Shown here: in pieces, positions 1 to 13,194 of the stretch | Layout of the letters: each line of letters starts with the position of its first letter | Numbering within the stretch: the first letter of the stretch is position 1 | NCBI RefSeq assembly: GCF_004664715.2 | Contig: NC_051068.1 | Span: forward strand, 51,253,453 to 51,317,452 | DNA length: 64,000 nt | Origin: Peromyscus leucopus | Lineage: Eukaryota > Chordata > Mammalia > Rodentia > Cricetidae | Direction of reading: 5' to 3' | Notes under the pieces: model-generated | The model's input: the letters and a program-made list of their open reading frames with translations, nothing else | The model's database searches: none | Told to the model about the DNA's origin: nothing | Program-made: the position numbers and the translations under genes

Positions 1-36
1 TGATATTCTTTAGAAAAGTTAAAATGTTGGATTGAG

Positions 37-182
37 CCGGGCGGTGGTGGCACATAACTTTAATCCCAGCACTCGGGAGGCAGAGCCAGGTGGATCTCTG
101 TGAGTTCAAGGCCAGCCTGGACTACCAAGTGAGTTCCAGGAAAAGGCGCAAAGCTACACAGAGAAACCCTGTCTCAAAAAAC

Positions 183-213
<31 letters not shown>
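37..213 (+). repeat. B1 SINE
   Basis: Typical B1 body (GCCGGGCGGTGGTGGC start, AGGCCAGCCTGG middle) with a poly(A) tail at 184-213. An 11-bp target-site duplication GTTGGATTGAG is at 26-36 and 214-224. Confidence 0.95.
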
Positions 214-216
<3 letters not shown>

Positions 217-308
217 GGATTGAGTAGGAACATTTAATGTGAGAGAAACATTAAAATTTATTGCCCCCTCCACCATTTCTCTATGTCTGTATCTCCCATT
301 GCCCTGCT

Positions 309-320
309 TGTGTGTGCATG

Positions 321-357
<37 letters not shown>
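309..357. repeat. (TG)n microsatellite
   Basis: About 49 bp of TG with two early interruptions. Confidence 0.95.
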
Positions 358-359
<2 letters not shown>

Positions 360-2785
360 AAATCAGTGATTACATATTCAGATTTCTTTCTATTGTGATT
401 CCTTGATGAAAAATGATTGAAAAACCACCTCAAGCTTTGGATAGTTTATCGCATAAACTCTGAAATGATTTTAAGTTCCTACATGCCTTCGGGGTAGAGC
501 AGAGAGAAGGATGCTGGATAGTAGCATTCTGCAATTAATATGATATGGAGAACACAGTGGTGCAGTCACACAAAGTTAAAGAAAAAAAAGGATGATATTT
601 TAGGAACGGGAATAAGCCTTTAGACATATATGACTGTGACATCATGTACAAGTAAAGGAATAAAGATATCTAGCAGGAGTGAAAGAGCCTTCAGGAACAG
701 CCAGCTTGGGTAAAACTGAGGAGTAAGAAAATATTTAAAATCTCCAGCTACAGTGAATTTTTCTTGTTATACTGGGAATCTTTTCTAGAGAGAATACATG
801 AAAGTTTTGGAAAGTTTAGAAAATTTTGATTAGTTCAAAATTGAGTATAGATTATTAAGGCAACATGCATATATTTTCAAGTTTTTTTTATTTTTCTTTA
901 TCACATTTTTTGTGGCAAGTAGGTGATATGAAGTTTGTGTATTCATATGCCTATGTGCAGATGGACAGATATTTCTCATCATAGGAGTTGCCAAAATCTA
1001 AAACACCACTAGCCAATTTGGCAACCATGACCTAATCAATAAATCTCCAAGCTGTGTTTACAGACTTTACATTGTCAATATTTTAAATTTCTTTTTGAGG
1101 AACTTATTTTACTGCCTTCAAAAATACATGCCTTATTTTTATCATTATTACTATTATGATGATGATGATGATGTCACTTTACTTCTTATTCAGTTGTTCA
1201 GTGCTCGAGATTTTCCTAAGTCAGTAAAATATATTGACTTGCTGAATCAGATTCTAAATAACACTCACTGGTCCCCCTTTCCTCTCACTGTCTCCACGGT
1301 TACCTAAGGAACACATAAGGCCCACAGAATGCATTCACTGAGGATCTCCAGACATGTTTGCTTTGCCATTGCACTCTCAGTATACCCTTCACTGTAGACC
1401 ATGATTATTGTTGTCCTGGGTCAGGCAACACATCTCCTAGTCACTGCCCCTCTCACCTTACTTGTCTCTTCCAGGGCATTCCCTCTTTGACAGACAAAAT
1501 GATTTGTATCTGTTCTACAACTGAAATTTGTCAGCATTTCTTCTTGACAGTAACTAATAAAAAACATCACTTCTAAATGGCATCCTTGATATGATATCCT
1601 AAACTAGCAAAATGTAGAAATCCATGATCTGCTTTCTTTACAATTCTCCAGGTTAGTTTTTCCACATTCCTGCTTTCCAGTGTTTTCTTCCTCTATCTTT
1701 TGGATCACTTCGTGACTTTGCACGTACAGTTTCCTCTTCAGAAGTATTTTCCTTTGTTCTCCTTGATAAAGGTTCCTGCAGCTTCCAGGACTCAGTTGAA
1801 GTTGCTCAGTGTTTTCCACACATTTCTGTAGTTATCCACAGAACAATCCTCAGTATACTGGCAAATGCTTATTCACTACTATATTTATGCACACAGCATG
1901 CCATGCAGCCAAATACATGACTTATATTTAATACTATGTAAATATTTGCTAAATTAATTAAATTATAAAGTACTATGCGCATGTGACATAAAATTTAATA
2001 CAAAGCTGCTTTATGAATGTATTTGTATTCATGTTGGATGAAACAAAAGGCATTAGAACCAGATGCCCAAATAATGATATAATTGCATCTTTATTATAAT
2101 AATTATGTAGTTCATTTTAATATGTTTGAATAATACTCAAAATGGAAGAAATACTGTTCTGATCCTCGTAATTACGAAAATGGGTCCTTTTAATGTTAGA
2201 ATTGATTGATTAGGCAACTTTCCATCATTTCATTAGGACGGGAAGAATAACATGGGTAGAACTCTGTAATTTAAAGAAGCAACTATAAATAATGCCACGT
2301 CACTGAGTTCATATGGTAAAGAAGTGGAATAAAAGCCCCTATTTCTAAAATAACTATTTTCCTTAAAATGTCATTTTTTTTGCTTTCATTTTCCAGTGAT
2401 GGAAGAATGGAGACTAGAACTTTGTTAATAATTTTCATTTTTAGTAATTGAACTGCAAGGTGACAGAATAAAGTAAACATCAGACTGCATAAGGTCATTC
2501 GGTTTCAGGTGGTAATTCAAACCATCCAGTATCTGGTATATTCTTTGCATTCATAACAAAGCCTATGCTTCTTGAATTAAACTGTTGCACTGTGTTGCCC
2601 AATTTTCCACATAGTACACATAATTTTATCCTTCAGTCTCTCATAATAAAAGCCACCTTGGTATCACAAATAAGTTCCTGAAACCTTTTTGTCTAATAAG
2701 AAATATATTGGAGTTATCTCTATGTGTAGGACAAAAGTATTTGCATACATGAAAATGAGGTTTAGCTGTTTTAAACCCTGTTGAT
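358..2785. other. No recognised feature (intron 2)
   Basis: AT-rich DNA; only short chance ORFs on both strands and a tiny (GAT)n near 1157-1172. Nothing here resembles a known exon or repeat. Confidence 0.6.
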
Positions 2786-2786
2786 G

Positions 2787-2985
2787 GTGTTGGGAAGATG
2801 ACTCAAGAGTTAAGAACACTAGCTCTTGCAGAGGACCTGGATGTGATCCTCTCCACAGTACAGACTAAAAGTAGCAGTGAAAACTCTGCTATCTAGAGTG
2901 ATAAGATCTCAGTGATGTAGCAGAATCAGGGGAGAAGTAGCTTCCCTGCCATGTCTAGTAACTCAACCTTGACCAAATTAAGTGT
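2787..2985 (+). repeat. B2 SINE, degraded
   Basis: Begins with a GGGAAGATGACTCAAGAGTTAAGA-like tRNA-related head followed by the AGGACCTGGATGTGATCCTC region and a variable tail. Divergent from consensus. Confidence 0.7.
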
Positions 2986-2989
2986 GAGT

Positions 2990-4919
2990 GTGTGTGCATG
3001 TATAAACACTATTTTTGAGAATATTTATTCTGAAATTAAATGGGTGAAGACACTTAGTTCAGAACTAAAAATTTGGTAAGTTCAAATGGCTTTTCCCCTT
3101 CCTCTTTTTCCCTTCTTTTATTGGTCATCTCTAGCACTTCTTTTCAATGTATTCACTTCAATAGTTTAGAGTTCCTGCAAGTGTATTGTACAGACTGTGA
3201 ACACAGACGTTCAAGAAGAGACAAAGAATTCTATCTTAGGGGAAAAACTGAATTTAATAAAAATGACTATTTTAGGTCTTTATTTAGTCTCAAAACATTG
3301 ACATTTAGTTTGAGATATAATTTCTTCAAAAGCTGTATACCTAAAATTAAGAAATCTTATCCTTACAAAAAGATTACATAGATATGAATCAATAAATAAG
3401 TAAAAACTGGGACACAGGAAAATGTCTGCTCATCTTTGTAGTCCTGCTATAAACAAAAGACAAAATTACCTTGGCCCATTGGTACTCTGACACAGTGTAA
3501 GACATTTTCTCTGTATGATAATTAGTCATCACTCATTATATGAGAGAAAATTCTATAGTAATTATAACAATCATAGCATATGTTCAAATAAATGGAGAGG
3601 TTGATAATTATGCATGGCTTATATTGGTATTTCTTATTTCAATGATAGTAGTGTTTATTTATTTTAAAATTAATCTTCTGCTTTGTTCAAAAATTAACAA
3701 TTTCAGAAAACTATTGAACTAAGAAAATTAAAGATTTTACATATTTTTGTTAAGTTTCCACCACTATAATTTCTATATAGCTAGTTGTCTAATACAGGTT
3801 CCCACAATGAAAAGTGTTTAATAAATAATGTATACCAAGAAGCACTGCGTTGCATGCACACATTAGGATTTGCATCTTAAGGCTTCACAACCTCAGGGTA
3901 TGAAATACTTTCCAGTGCATCTTTGCTTAGAGGAGGGATCCAGCCTCAACACCAGGTTGTTCATGGATGGCTTGGCATTCATAGCTTAAAGTACCACTCG
4001 GAGGTGCTAGGGACTACTTGGAGGAACTACCTCACTGTTGACATGTCTTGAAGGGTTTACTCTTTTCTCTGGGCCCTCCTCTCTCTATTCCTTGGCTTGG
4101 TTACATTACTTTCTCCCCAGAGTGAGGTGTTTGCCTCACCACAGTATAAACAATGGAGCCAAGAGACCATAGACTATAGCTTCTGAGAACTGAGCTCAAG
4201 ATGATCCCCATACAGCAGGGGTTCCCTGACCTCTGATCAGACGAAGCCACACCCAAACACCTGTTTTCACAGACCGATCTTTAATTAACTGGGGAAGAAA
4301 AGTTAAAAGTGACTGCTTTCTGACAGTTTTAGGTAGAAAATGACCTTGCAGGTGTAATTTTAAGAGAAAAAGAGGAGGTCTATGTTAGATTAGGCTAGGA
4401 TGCAGTAGGCTATTTTGATTGGGCATGTTAATTAGGTAAACAAAAAGGTGCATTTGATTGCTGGAGTTTAATTTCATAGTTGGACTTTGGTAGTCAGCCT
4501 CAGGAGGAGGAAGTGTACAAATAAGGAAGCAGAGCTTGGGAGCTAGCTTCTGAAGAACATTTAATGATTTTTATCAAGGCAAACGAAATCGGGAGAAGGG
4601 CAAGCCCTGCCAGAGCCACATGCTTGAGTGGGCTAGTGTCCCTTCAGAGTTCAAATAAAAATTTCACTTCCTCAGTTGTTTCACACAGCACCGAGAAGCC
4701 ACCTATTTCTGTAGGTACCTAACCTAATTCGGTGGGAGTAGGGGAGCGAAAGGTGTCCTTTGGAGCTTGCCTTCTATGTGCTAAACATTATCCACTCAAA
4801 TGGGTGATGGTCCAGAGCATTTACATTGGATGAGTTCTTCCAGATTTCTCTATTGTTTGTCACTAATGGAAGTGTTCCCGACGCCATAAAAATGTAATGG
4901 GACTTCCACAGCTCTCTAA

Positions 4920-4922
<3 letters not shown>
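2990..4922. other. Mostly unrecognised; possible old LTR or rodent repeat pieces near 3.85-4.7 kb
   Basis: The part at about 4060-4700 looks repeat-derived (less AT-rich, with an AATAAA near 4660), but I cannot name the family. No gene is seen. Confidence 0.35.

Positions 4923-4972
<50 letters not shown>
4923..4972. repeat. (AT)n microsatellite
   Basis: 50 bp of uninterrupted AT. Confidence 0.97.
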
Positions 4973-4974
<2 letters not shown>

Positions 4975-5122
4975 CATTTTCAACCATTCCATGAGTGTTC
5001 TCAACATCCAGTGTTGTTATAGCTGTCTAGATTAGGGTTTTAAATATCATTCCAAAAATTAAACATGATAAACTAAAGTTAGACTACAGTGGATTAAACA
5101 ACAGTTTCAGAGTTATACTACA

Positions 5123-5164
5123 TCAGTTCCCTATGGTTGTTTATCAGTTCCCTATGGTTGTTTA
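5123..5164 (+). repeat. 21-bp perfect tandem duplication
   Basis: The 21-bp unit starting TCAGTTCCCTATGG occurs twice head to tail (5123-5143, 5144-5164) with no mismatch. Confidence 0.95.
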
Positions 5165-6796
5165 ATGATACCACAAAGTTTGAAAAAAACTTGAATGTAT
5201 CCGTGATAACTTTTTTATGTTGGGTTAATTTTCACAATTTTAGGTATTAAGTGGTAAGTATATTGTGTTCCTCATTTTGCTACAATCACATCTTTATTCT
5301 GTTTTCTATTTTTCCACCTGGTTAAGTGAGTACACTTCAGTTTCTAACTAAAGTGTGAAAATACATTTTTAATTTTCACCATCTTATTATTTTTCCTTTA
5401 TAATATGTGTATGTATGTTTATTTTTCTAGTATGGTCACTGTGCAAAAACTTCATGCAGCATATCAATAAACTGTAAAGTTATCCCTCTTTTAAAAATAA
5501 TGGCTACTGAATCTTAGTTACACAGAAAACTTGGTTAAGGATGTATTATGGTCAAGCAATTTGTTCTAGTATTTTGTCTCACTTATTTATATCCAAGTAT
5601 CTACTGGATGAAGAAAGAATAAAAAGCAATAAAATTTCATTATTTTCAAAGCAAATTTCTGTTCCTATTGAAAGGAGTAATGAAAAGAATTTTAATTTAA
5701 AATAGGAATTATTTTTAATGTTATTCCATATACTTGTTACATATATGCTCTCCAGTACATTGAAGGTAGAAAAACAATATAATTAAAGAAAAAATGAGAA
5801 AATAACTAATGATTATCTATGGTAAAATTTAAGCAGTTTTAATTTACACATAGTTCATTATAAGCCTGAGGAATTAATAGAGTATTTGAACCCCAAATTG
5901 ATTAAGAAGACAATATCAAGATCTGTGTAATTTGAAAATTTACACATTTTTGCAATATAGAGATTTCTTTAATGTCTACAACTATTTCCTTTTAATAAAT
6001 GTAGGTGGATCCCTATGCTACAAGGTCTGAATAATTTGTTTTCCAACAGCTCAAACTTCCTAAGTAAACAGAATACTAGTAGTTATTTTAGGAACTGATT
6101 GTTTAAAAATGAAAACCACACTTGCAAATTCTAGTAGGGGTTAGTCTGAATATTCTGCAAGTACTTTGGTTTCAACTTTCTGTTTTCCATTTTCCTCTCA
6201 TTCTTTACTTCAGGGTTCAACATCTTTTAAAATAGCTCTTACAAAACATTCATTTCCAAGGAATTATCTTTTCTCCAGTAGAAAGAAAATTCTCAAAACC
6301 AATAAATTCACAACAATTTGGAGAGTTTAAGAAACTCCAGTTAAAGAATGGGAACCATTCTCTCTTTCATAATGTTAATAGTTCAGATTATTTTGCCCGT
6401 CAGCGTTAATCCTTCTTTCCTTTACTCACTAAGACTCCTGGGAAATCTGAACTATTCATGCTAAGACCTCCTGAGCCCCTAGGACAATCTCCTGGAACAT
6501 ACTGAACAGCACTGAGGAATTCTGTCACCTTTCAGTCCCTGTTCTTCAACCTCCGCTGGGGTGACCCCATTGTCAGAATCAATTCCCATTGCAGTGTCCT
6601 GATGCATATTTCTCTTTTTCTCATGACCTCTGTACCCTTTGCTAATTTTTTTCTTTGACACTTTGCTCAGTTTTACCAAGCCCTGGCTCCTAGGGACTAT
6701 TTTCTATTTTCTCTATGCTATTAGCTTAAAGTTGAGTTCATCAGAGCTGCCAAAACTCCAAAACAAAACAAACATTCAGCTAAATGTGAAGGTCAA
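5165..6796. other. No recognised feature (intron 2)
   Basis: AT-rich; no repeat or coding signal recognised on either strand. Confidence 0.55.
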
Positions 6797-6890
6797 GTTT
6801 GAGGATGTAGCTGGAGGTCGAATACTTGCCTAACATATATGGTGACCTAGGTTTGACCTTAGCACAGCAAAAAAACAAAGAAACTAACAA
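6797..6890 (+). repeat. ID-like SINE fragment
   Basis: GATGTAGCTGGAGGTCGAATACTTGCCTA... with an A-rich tail resembles the tRNA-derived ID family (A box and CTTGCCTA segment). Degraded. Confidence 0.6.
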
Positions 6891-6943
6891 AAAAAGGAGA
6901 GTAAAAAGTTCTATCATGTGACACAAGCATTTTTAAAATGTAT

Positions 6944-7025
6944 TATCTGTCTATCAATTCTAGGTCAGTCTATCTATCTATCTATCATCTATCTATCTAT
7001 CTCCTATCTATCTTTCTATCTCCTG

Positions 7026-7080
<55 letters not shown>

Positions 7081-7193
7081 GTCTATCATCTATCTATCGA
7101 TCGATCTATCTATCATCTATCTATCTATCTATCTACTATCTATCTTTCTATCTATCTCCTATCTATCTTTCTATCTATCTCCTATCTATCTAC

Positions 7194-7225
<32 letters not shown>

Positions 7226-7281
7226 ATATCTATCTATCTATCATCTACCACCTATCTATTTATCTATCTATCTATCATCTA
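6944..7281. repeat. (CTAT)n tetranucleotide array
   Basis: About 340 bp of CTAT/TCTA repeats, purest at 7026-7080, elsewhere interrupted by TCATC, TCCTA and TTTC variants. The array is open in more than one frame, giving spurious Tyr/Leu/Ser/Ile-rich ORFs. Confidence 0.97.
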
Positions 7282-8101
7282 TGATTTTGTGGTACAAAGT
7301 ATTGAATCCACAGCCACCAGCATGCTGTGTTAACACTCTACCCCTAATTTCCCCCAAAGTGGAAATATCAAATAATTTGCTAATATTTAGTAAAGCACTT
7401 TCCAGTCAGAATCAGTTTAAGAATGTTCTGCAGAGAATTATGAGATGTTACTTTATTAACAGTTATTCCTTTTTATTTGTCTTTTTAAGCAGATGTCCTA
7501 TATTTTATTTGGCAATACCATTTAAACCAGAATGTTAGGTATTTTATATATAGTTTCTCAAATATCAAAAAAAAGAGGAAATTAGTGCTCTGGTTTTAGA
7601 GAAAGGGACACTAAGGTGAAAATGCATGGTATCATTGCCTCTTTCCTTTCCCCAAATGATACACAGAACTTCTATTAGAAACAGAGCAAAGTTTAGGGAA
7701 GATGTACCTTGGTTTCTCCATTGCACACAGAATTCAGTTTGAAGCACTGGTTTTGACTAAAAGCTGTGTCATTTTGAGCACTGTAAGCTTTGAAGACTCA
7801 CAATCTTACTTCCACCTGCTAATGGTGATGAATGCTGCTGTGATAATGAAATGAAGTACTAAGCAGGAAGCTAGGGTATGTAAGCAGCTAGTACACCAAA
7901 ACTGCTACCAGTGGGAGGAACAAGGCTGTATCTCAAAATGATGGGTCTTCAGTCAGTAATATCTTGAACTATCCTGTGTTCATGATAAGCTAGGTTAGGT
8001 TTGATTTTATGTGAAGTGAAAAGCACCTTCATTAAGGACCAGGCTTAATTGTAATCATATCTATTCTACATTAAAATATTAATTCTTTAGAAGACATACT
8101 A
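7282..8101. other. No recognised feature (intron 2)
   Basis: Unique-looking AT-rich sequence. Confidence 0.55.
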
Positions 8102-8107
8102 TTATCC

Positions 8108-8637
8108 TGTGGTGGTATTGTGTTCCCCAAAATATTGTGTACCTTAATAAATTTATCTGGGTCAGAGAACAGACAGCCACTCGATACAGAGGCTAGAAAA
8201 TGGTGGCACTCACGCCTTTAATCCTAGCTTTCCAGAGGGAGAAATCCATCTGGGATCTCTGTGAGTTCAAGGCCACACCGGAAAGAGCCAGGAATGGTGA
8301 CAAACGCCTTTAATGCCAGGGAGTGAGTCTTTAATCTCAGGGAGTGATGGTAGAAGGCAGAAAGATATATAAGGTGTGAGGACCTGGAACTAGAAGCATT
8401 TGGCCTGGTTAAGCATTTGGCTGGTTAAGTGTTCAGGCTTCTAGCAACACAGTTTAGCTGAGACCCATTCTGGATGAGGACTCAGAGGCCTCCAGTCTGA
8501 GGAAACAGGACCAGCTGAGGATCCAGTGAGGTGAGGTAGCTGTGGCTTGTTCTGTGTCTCTGATCTTCCAGCTTCACCCCAATACCTGGCTCATAGGTTT
8601 GATTTTATTAATAAGACTCTTTAAGGTTCCTGCTACA
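8108..8637 (+). mobile_element. Solo LTR (family A), ERVK-like, with embedded B1-like modules
   Basis: A 530-bp unit starting TGTGGTGG and ending GCTACA, flanked by a perfect 6-bp target-site duplication TTATCC (8102-8107, 8638-8643), as for class II endogenous retroviruses. Its upstream half holds two B1-like modules (about 8196-8285 and 8286-8350), followed by a TATATAAG box near 8366 and an ATTAATAAG poly(A)-like signal near 8610. A second copy is at 25616-26100 in the opposite orientation. No internal retroviral sequence flanks it. Class inferred from termini and duplication length. Confidence 0.8.
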
Positions 8638-8643
8638 TTATCC

Positions 8644-10301
8644 TGAATGTTCAAGGACATATTAAAGACTCTATGTGTTTTGTAGTTTGGGGGGCAATAT
8701 CCTCTGCCCACTTTAATAACAGTGTATGTAAGATGGTTTATTTTTCCCCATCTTCTTTTTTTTTTTTTTTTTTTTGACTTCTTATCTTGCTGTTAGTTTG
8801 AGATAATTCAATTCTAGTGTAATGTATTTTATTTTCTGCTTTGGCCTAAACTGAAAACTATTAGTTGGCTCTCTTTCCAGTTATGGGAGGAAGAAATGCT
8901 AGAATCTTCTGGACTTATAAGTTCAATACTATAAGTGCATAAGTGATATTCCGTCATAAATGAAAAGTGAATAATAAATAGTCGCAGGGAAGGTCTTAGA
9001 ATTCAGGACATGTGACAAGTTAATGGGTCACAAAACATTTTGTTTCCCCTGGAATAAAATATAAAATAAATATCCCTGTCATTTTTTAATGTCTAGATTA
9101 GATGTTTGATGTCAGATTAGAATACCTGAGTGCTTTGTTTTCTCTTGTGTTTGTCTCACCTGATTCCTCTCCTCTGTACTCCACATAATCCAAGTTACTG
9201 AGAGCTTCAGTTGTAAATAAATGCCTTGAATTTTATCTATAAGCATCACTTTCTAAATGTAAAAGACTAAATAAAACGAGGCAGTCAGTTATGATAATAA
9301 CATGAAATTAAATTAATTGCATTAATTATACCATTTCTGCAAAACACTAATGTGCCACTATACTGGTAATAAGCAAGTGAAAACAAAGAGAGACTTCCTG
9401 TCAGCTTTTGTCCTCGCATCCCTTGACTTGACATCTCTGCTCTGACTCAGAAGAAAGCTCACTGAAGAACTTGACAAAAATTGCAATGTCTTTTTCTCCT
9501 TTTTCATTTTAGAACCTCACTGTTGCAGTTCCATAAGTGCCGTCAAACAACGTACTAGACATTTGCTGTTCGCTTTCTACATTTCATATAGTCACTTCTT
9601 CAATTGGTGTATTCATTTGCTTATGGGGAAATATCAGTCTATATTTATTCCTGTAACAATATACCTGAAGCCAGGTATCTGTATAAGAAAATGCATGTAT
9701 TTTGCGTATGGCTCTGAAAGTTTTCAGGAAGGAGTGAGCATCAGCTAAGCTCTTCAGAGTTTGCCATCAGGAGGATGCTCTTACCACACAGGGTAAGATT
9801 GCTTCTACAGCATCATCTCATGAAAACTTTCTAAGCTTCTCTGAGGACAGGTTGTTGAAGACTGCCTAGCAGATTATACCTCTTGAAAATTCAGGTATCC
9901 CTAAAATCGTCAGAATGAAGATCAAACCTTAAACCTACAAGCCATCAGAACAACCTTATCAAATCAAAGCCTATACCTGGTTCTCCCATGTCCTCTTCCA
10001 GCCCTTCTGATTGTTCTATTTTTCTCTATTACTTCATTTTCTTCCCTCTTCCCTTAAAACATACCTGGTCTATCTGCAAATTCAATGAGTGATATAAACC
10101 TATGTCATGGCTTATTAGAAACTAGTTTATTTATCCTACCTCTTTTGTAAATTTCAAAATTCTCTATGTTATAGCAATAGTTTTAATATTTCATGCATCT
10201 TAAAGTGTCTGAAATAGAACTTTAGATTGTACCATCTCAACCACATCTGTCCAACATGGTCTCCAATTTATAAAATCATATCTTTCTTCTTTGGTGGCTA
10301 T

Positions 10302-10336
<35 letters not shown>

Positions 10337-11950
10337 TTTTATATCCTAGATCCATTTCAACAGCAAATCCTGTTGGACATTTTTTAAAGTATATCTGGAA
10401 TCTGACCATTCCATTCCACTTGTACCCAGTCCAGGTGATTTCTCACCGAGATGGGCCCTGTGGTCTCTTGGTACCCTTTTATGTCTCACTGGGCTCCACG
10501 GCATTTTAACTAGTCATTAGACCTCTTTAATAATTTCGTATGAAATGATGCCAAGCAACTGTGCAATGTTATCAAGCAACTCAGACTGCATTTTAGACAT
10601 GTATCTAGGTTTGATTGTTATGCAGATTCTTTGACCATATCTCCTACTGCTTTCTCTTCACATGCTTCCCACAGCCTTACCAGCTTTCTTGCACCTGCAG
10701 CATTCAACATTGTTTAGCTATAGGTCTCGTCCTTGCTTCTCTTTCTGCTGAGACATGCTTTCATCCATGTACACATAATTAGTTCTGTCTTTTGGCTGTA
10801 TGTAACTTTAACAGTAGGTTTTCACATTAAGGCCTTTGCCCTTAACTGGGTTTAATATATTTTTTTCAGAAAACTTATCATTGTAAGGTATATTGCAGTA
10901 GTCCATGAGTACATTCTAAGAACCTCAGCTAATGCTTGGGATTATAGGGAATATTGAATTCTGTATATATTTTCCCCTACACATATGTTTTATGATAATG
11001 TTTCAATTATAATTAGGTGCAGAGAGACTGGAGAGGTAATTCAGTGATATTTTGCTTACCTAGCAATTAAAAGGCTCTGAGTTTGATGTCTAACTTCACA
11101 GTAAATCAGAGCACAGTAGGAAATTAACAATAATTGTTAATAATGAAGTAATATATAATATGCTTAAATTGAGAGTATAGTTGAGTGGTCTATCTTGAAC
11201 AAGTGTTATATCCACTTTTCTTCTTATCTCCATAGTGAAAAGAAGGGTGGTAGTTAACTCGGTCACTCTTGCCAGCATTAAGCAATGCCACCTAAGCAGG
11301 CATCCTCAGCCCTAGAAGCACTAGTTTTGTGCAATAATTCTGAAAACCAAGAAGGCTAATAAATGACTAATATGGGGGGAGATGTGCAAATATTCTTGGC
11401 ACGTGCAAGGAACACAAATGACGTCTTCAGTGGGACAGAATATCATAAGATTAGACCTTCAATTTTCAATTAATTAATATTTTCTTTCTGGAATTTTGCA
11501 CTTAAGGATTCGGGTAATTGCAGGTTACTCATATTGCACAGAGTGAAATCACAGATATGAAATACATATAATGATTTCCTGTCTTTTTTTCCTGGTTTTA
11601 GATTACAAGCTGAAAGTGAAGAATTGTCTGCTTACTTTCCTCATTGTGTTCTGGTCTGTTTATTTCTTTTTCTTTTCCCTGAAATCATATTGTTTCAGAA
11701 ATATTTGATGGACATGAGATTTAAAAAAAATTGTTGAAGGATTAACTGTAAGGATGAAAACACAAATATAATGTGACATGATTGTACAAAAAAAAAAACC
11801 CTAACCTGATTAGCTATGTTTCTATGAAAAGATGTATTTATGTCAAAAATATTTTGAAAAAAATGTGCAATTTCATGCTTCCATAAACATTATTTACTAG
11901 CAAAAATATGGCTAATTTTATGAACAAAATGTGAAGTTGTATTATAAAGG
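8644..11950. other. Mostly unrecognised DNA; (TATT)n at 10299-10341
   Basis: AT-rich intron sequence. A (TATTT/TATT)n array at 10299-10341 and a possible degraded tRNA-type SINE head near 11023-11100 are all I can point to. Confidence 0.5.
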
Positions 11951-13027
11951 AAATTTGCAGCAAGCCCATAATAAACATCTACTTAATGGAGAGAAACTCA
12001 AAGCAAATATACTAAAATCTAAAGCACAAGGTGTTCACTCTCTCCATAACTATTTAATGTAGTCCTTAAAGTCTTAGCTAGAACAATAAGACAACTGATC
12101 AAGGGATACAAATTGAAAAAGGAGTCAAAGTATCTTTATTTGCAGATAATATCAAAGTAAACATAAGTGACCTGAAGAATCCTACCAGGAAACTTGAAAT
12201 CCTGATAAACACATTCAGCAAAGTACCTGGATACAAAATTAACAGTAGCCTTCCTATATACAAATAGCAAACAGTCTAAGAAGAAAATCAGGAAAACAAC
12301 ATCATTCACAAAAGCTTCAAGTAATTGTAAAATATTTTGGAGTATCTCTTACCAAGCAAGTGAGATACTTGTGTAATTAAAACTTCAAATCATTGAAGAA
12401 AGAAATTAAATAAGATATCAGAATAGTGAAAAATTTCCCATGCATCTATGGAAATAACATAGCAGCATTGGTTGGTTACCTTACAAGAATCAATCTACAG
12501 ATTCATCACCATCAAAATTCCAACACAATTCTTCAGATCGTGAAAGGATAATTTCCAGCCTCATATGGAAACCCATAAAAGCTAGGATAGGTAAACACTC
12601 CAGAATAAAGAAAGAATTGCTTGAAGTATCACTATCCCAAATTTGAAGCTATAGTAATAAAACAGCATGACACTAGCATAAAAACAAACACACTGATCAA
12701 TAGAATTGAATTGAAGACACGGACACACAATTACACATATATGGACTGATTTTTTTTTTTTTAATAACGAAGCCAGAAATACACACTGGAAAAAGACACA
12801 TCTTCAGCAAATGGTGCTGGTCAAACTGAATGGCTGAATGTAGGAGAATCCAAATAGGTCTATATCTAATCACTCTGCAAAAACTCACCTCCAAATGGAT
12901 TAAAGACCTCAACATAAAAACCAGAAACACTGAACCTGAAAGAAGTGAAAGTAGGTCACAGCCCTGAACACAGGAATATATTTTCTGAACAGAGTACCCT
13001 TAGCACCAATAATAAGAACAACACTAA

Positions 13028-13194
13028 GGTGGGTGGTGGTGGCACACACCTTTAATCCCAGCACTTGGGAGGCATGGCTAGACGGATCTCCATGAGTTTG
13101 AGGCCAGCCTGGGCTACCAAGTGAGTAGGAAAGGCGCAAAGCTACACAGGGAAACCCTGTCTTGAAAAACAAAAACAAAAACAAAAAAAAAAAA
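13028..13194 (+). repeat. B1 SINE inserted in L1
   Basis: B1 body with an A-rich tail. A 14-bp target-site duplication AAGAACAACACTAA (13014-13027) is repeated with one change at 13195-13208, so the L1 was there first. Confidence 0.95.

Noticed and set aside
3073..3381. 102-residue plus-strand ORF
   Set aside because: AT-rich intron DNA with no known family features or splice-site support.
6918..7538. 206-residue ORF rich in Tyr, Leu, Ser and Ile
   Set aside because: It is a read-through of the (CTAT)n array, as is the overlapping second ORF.
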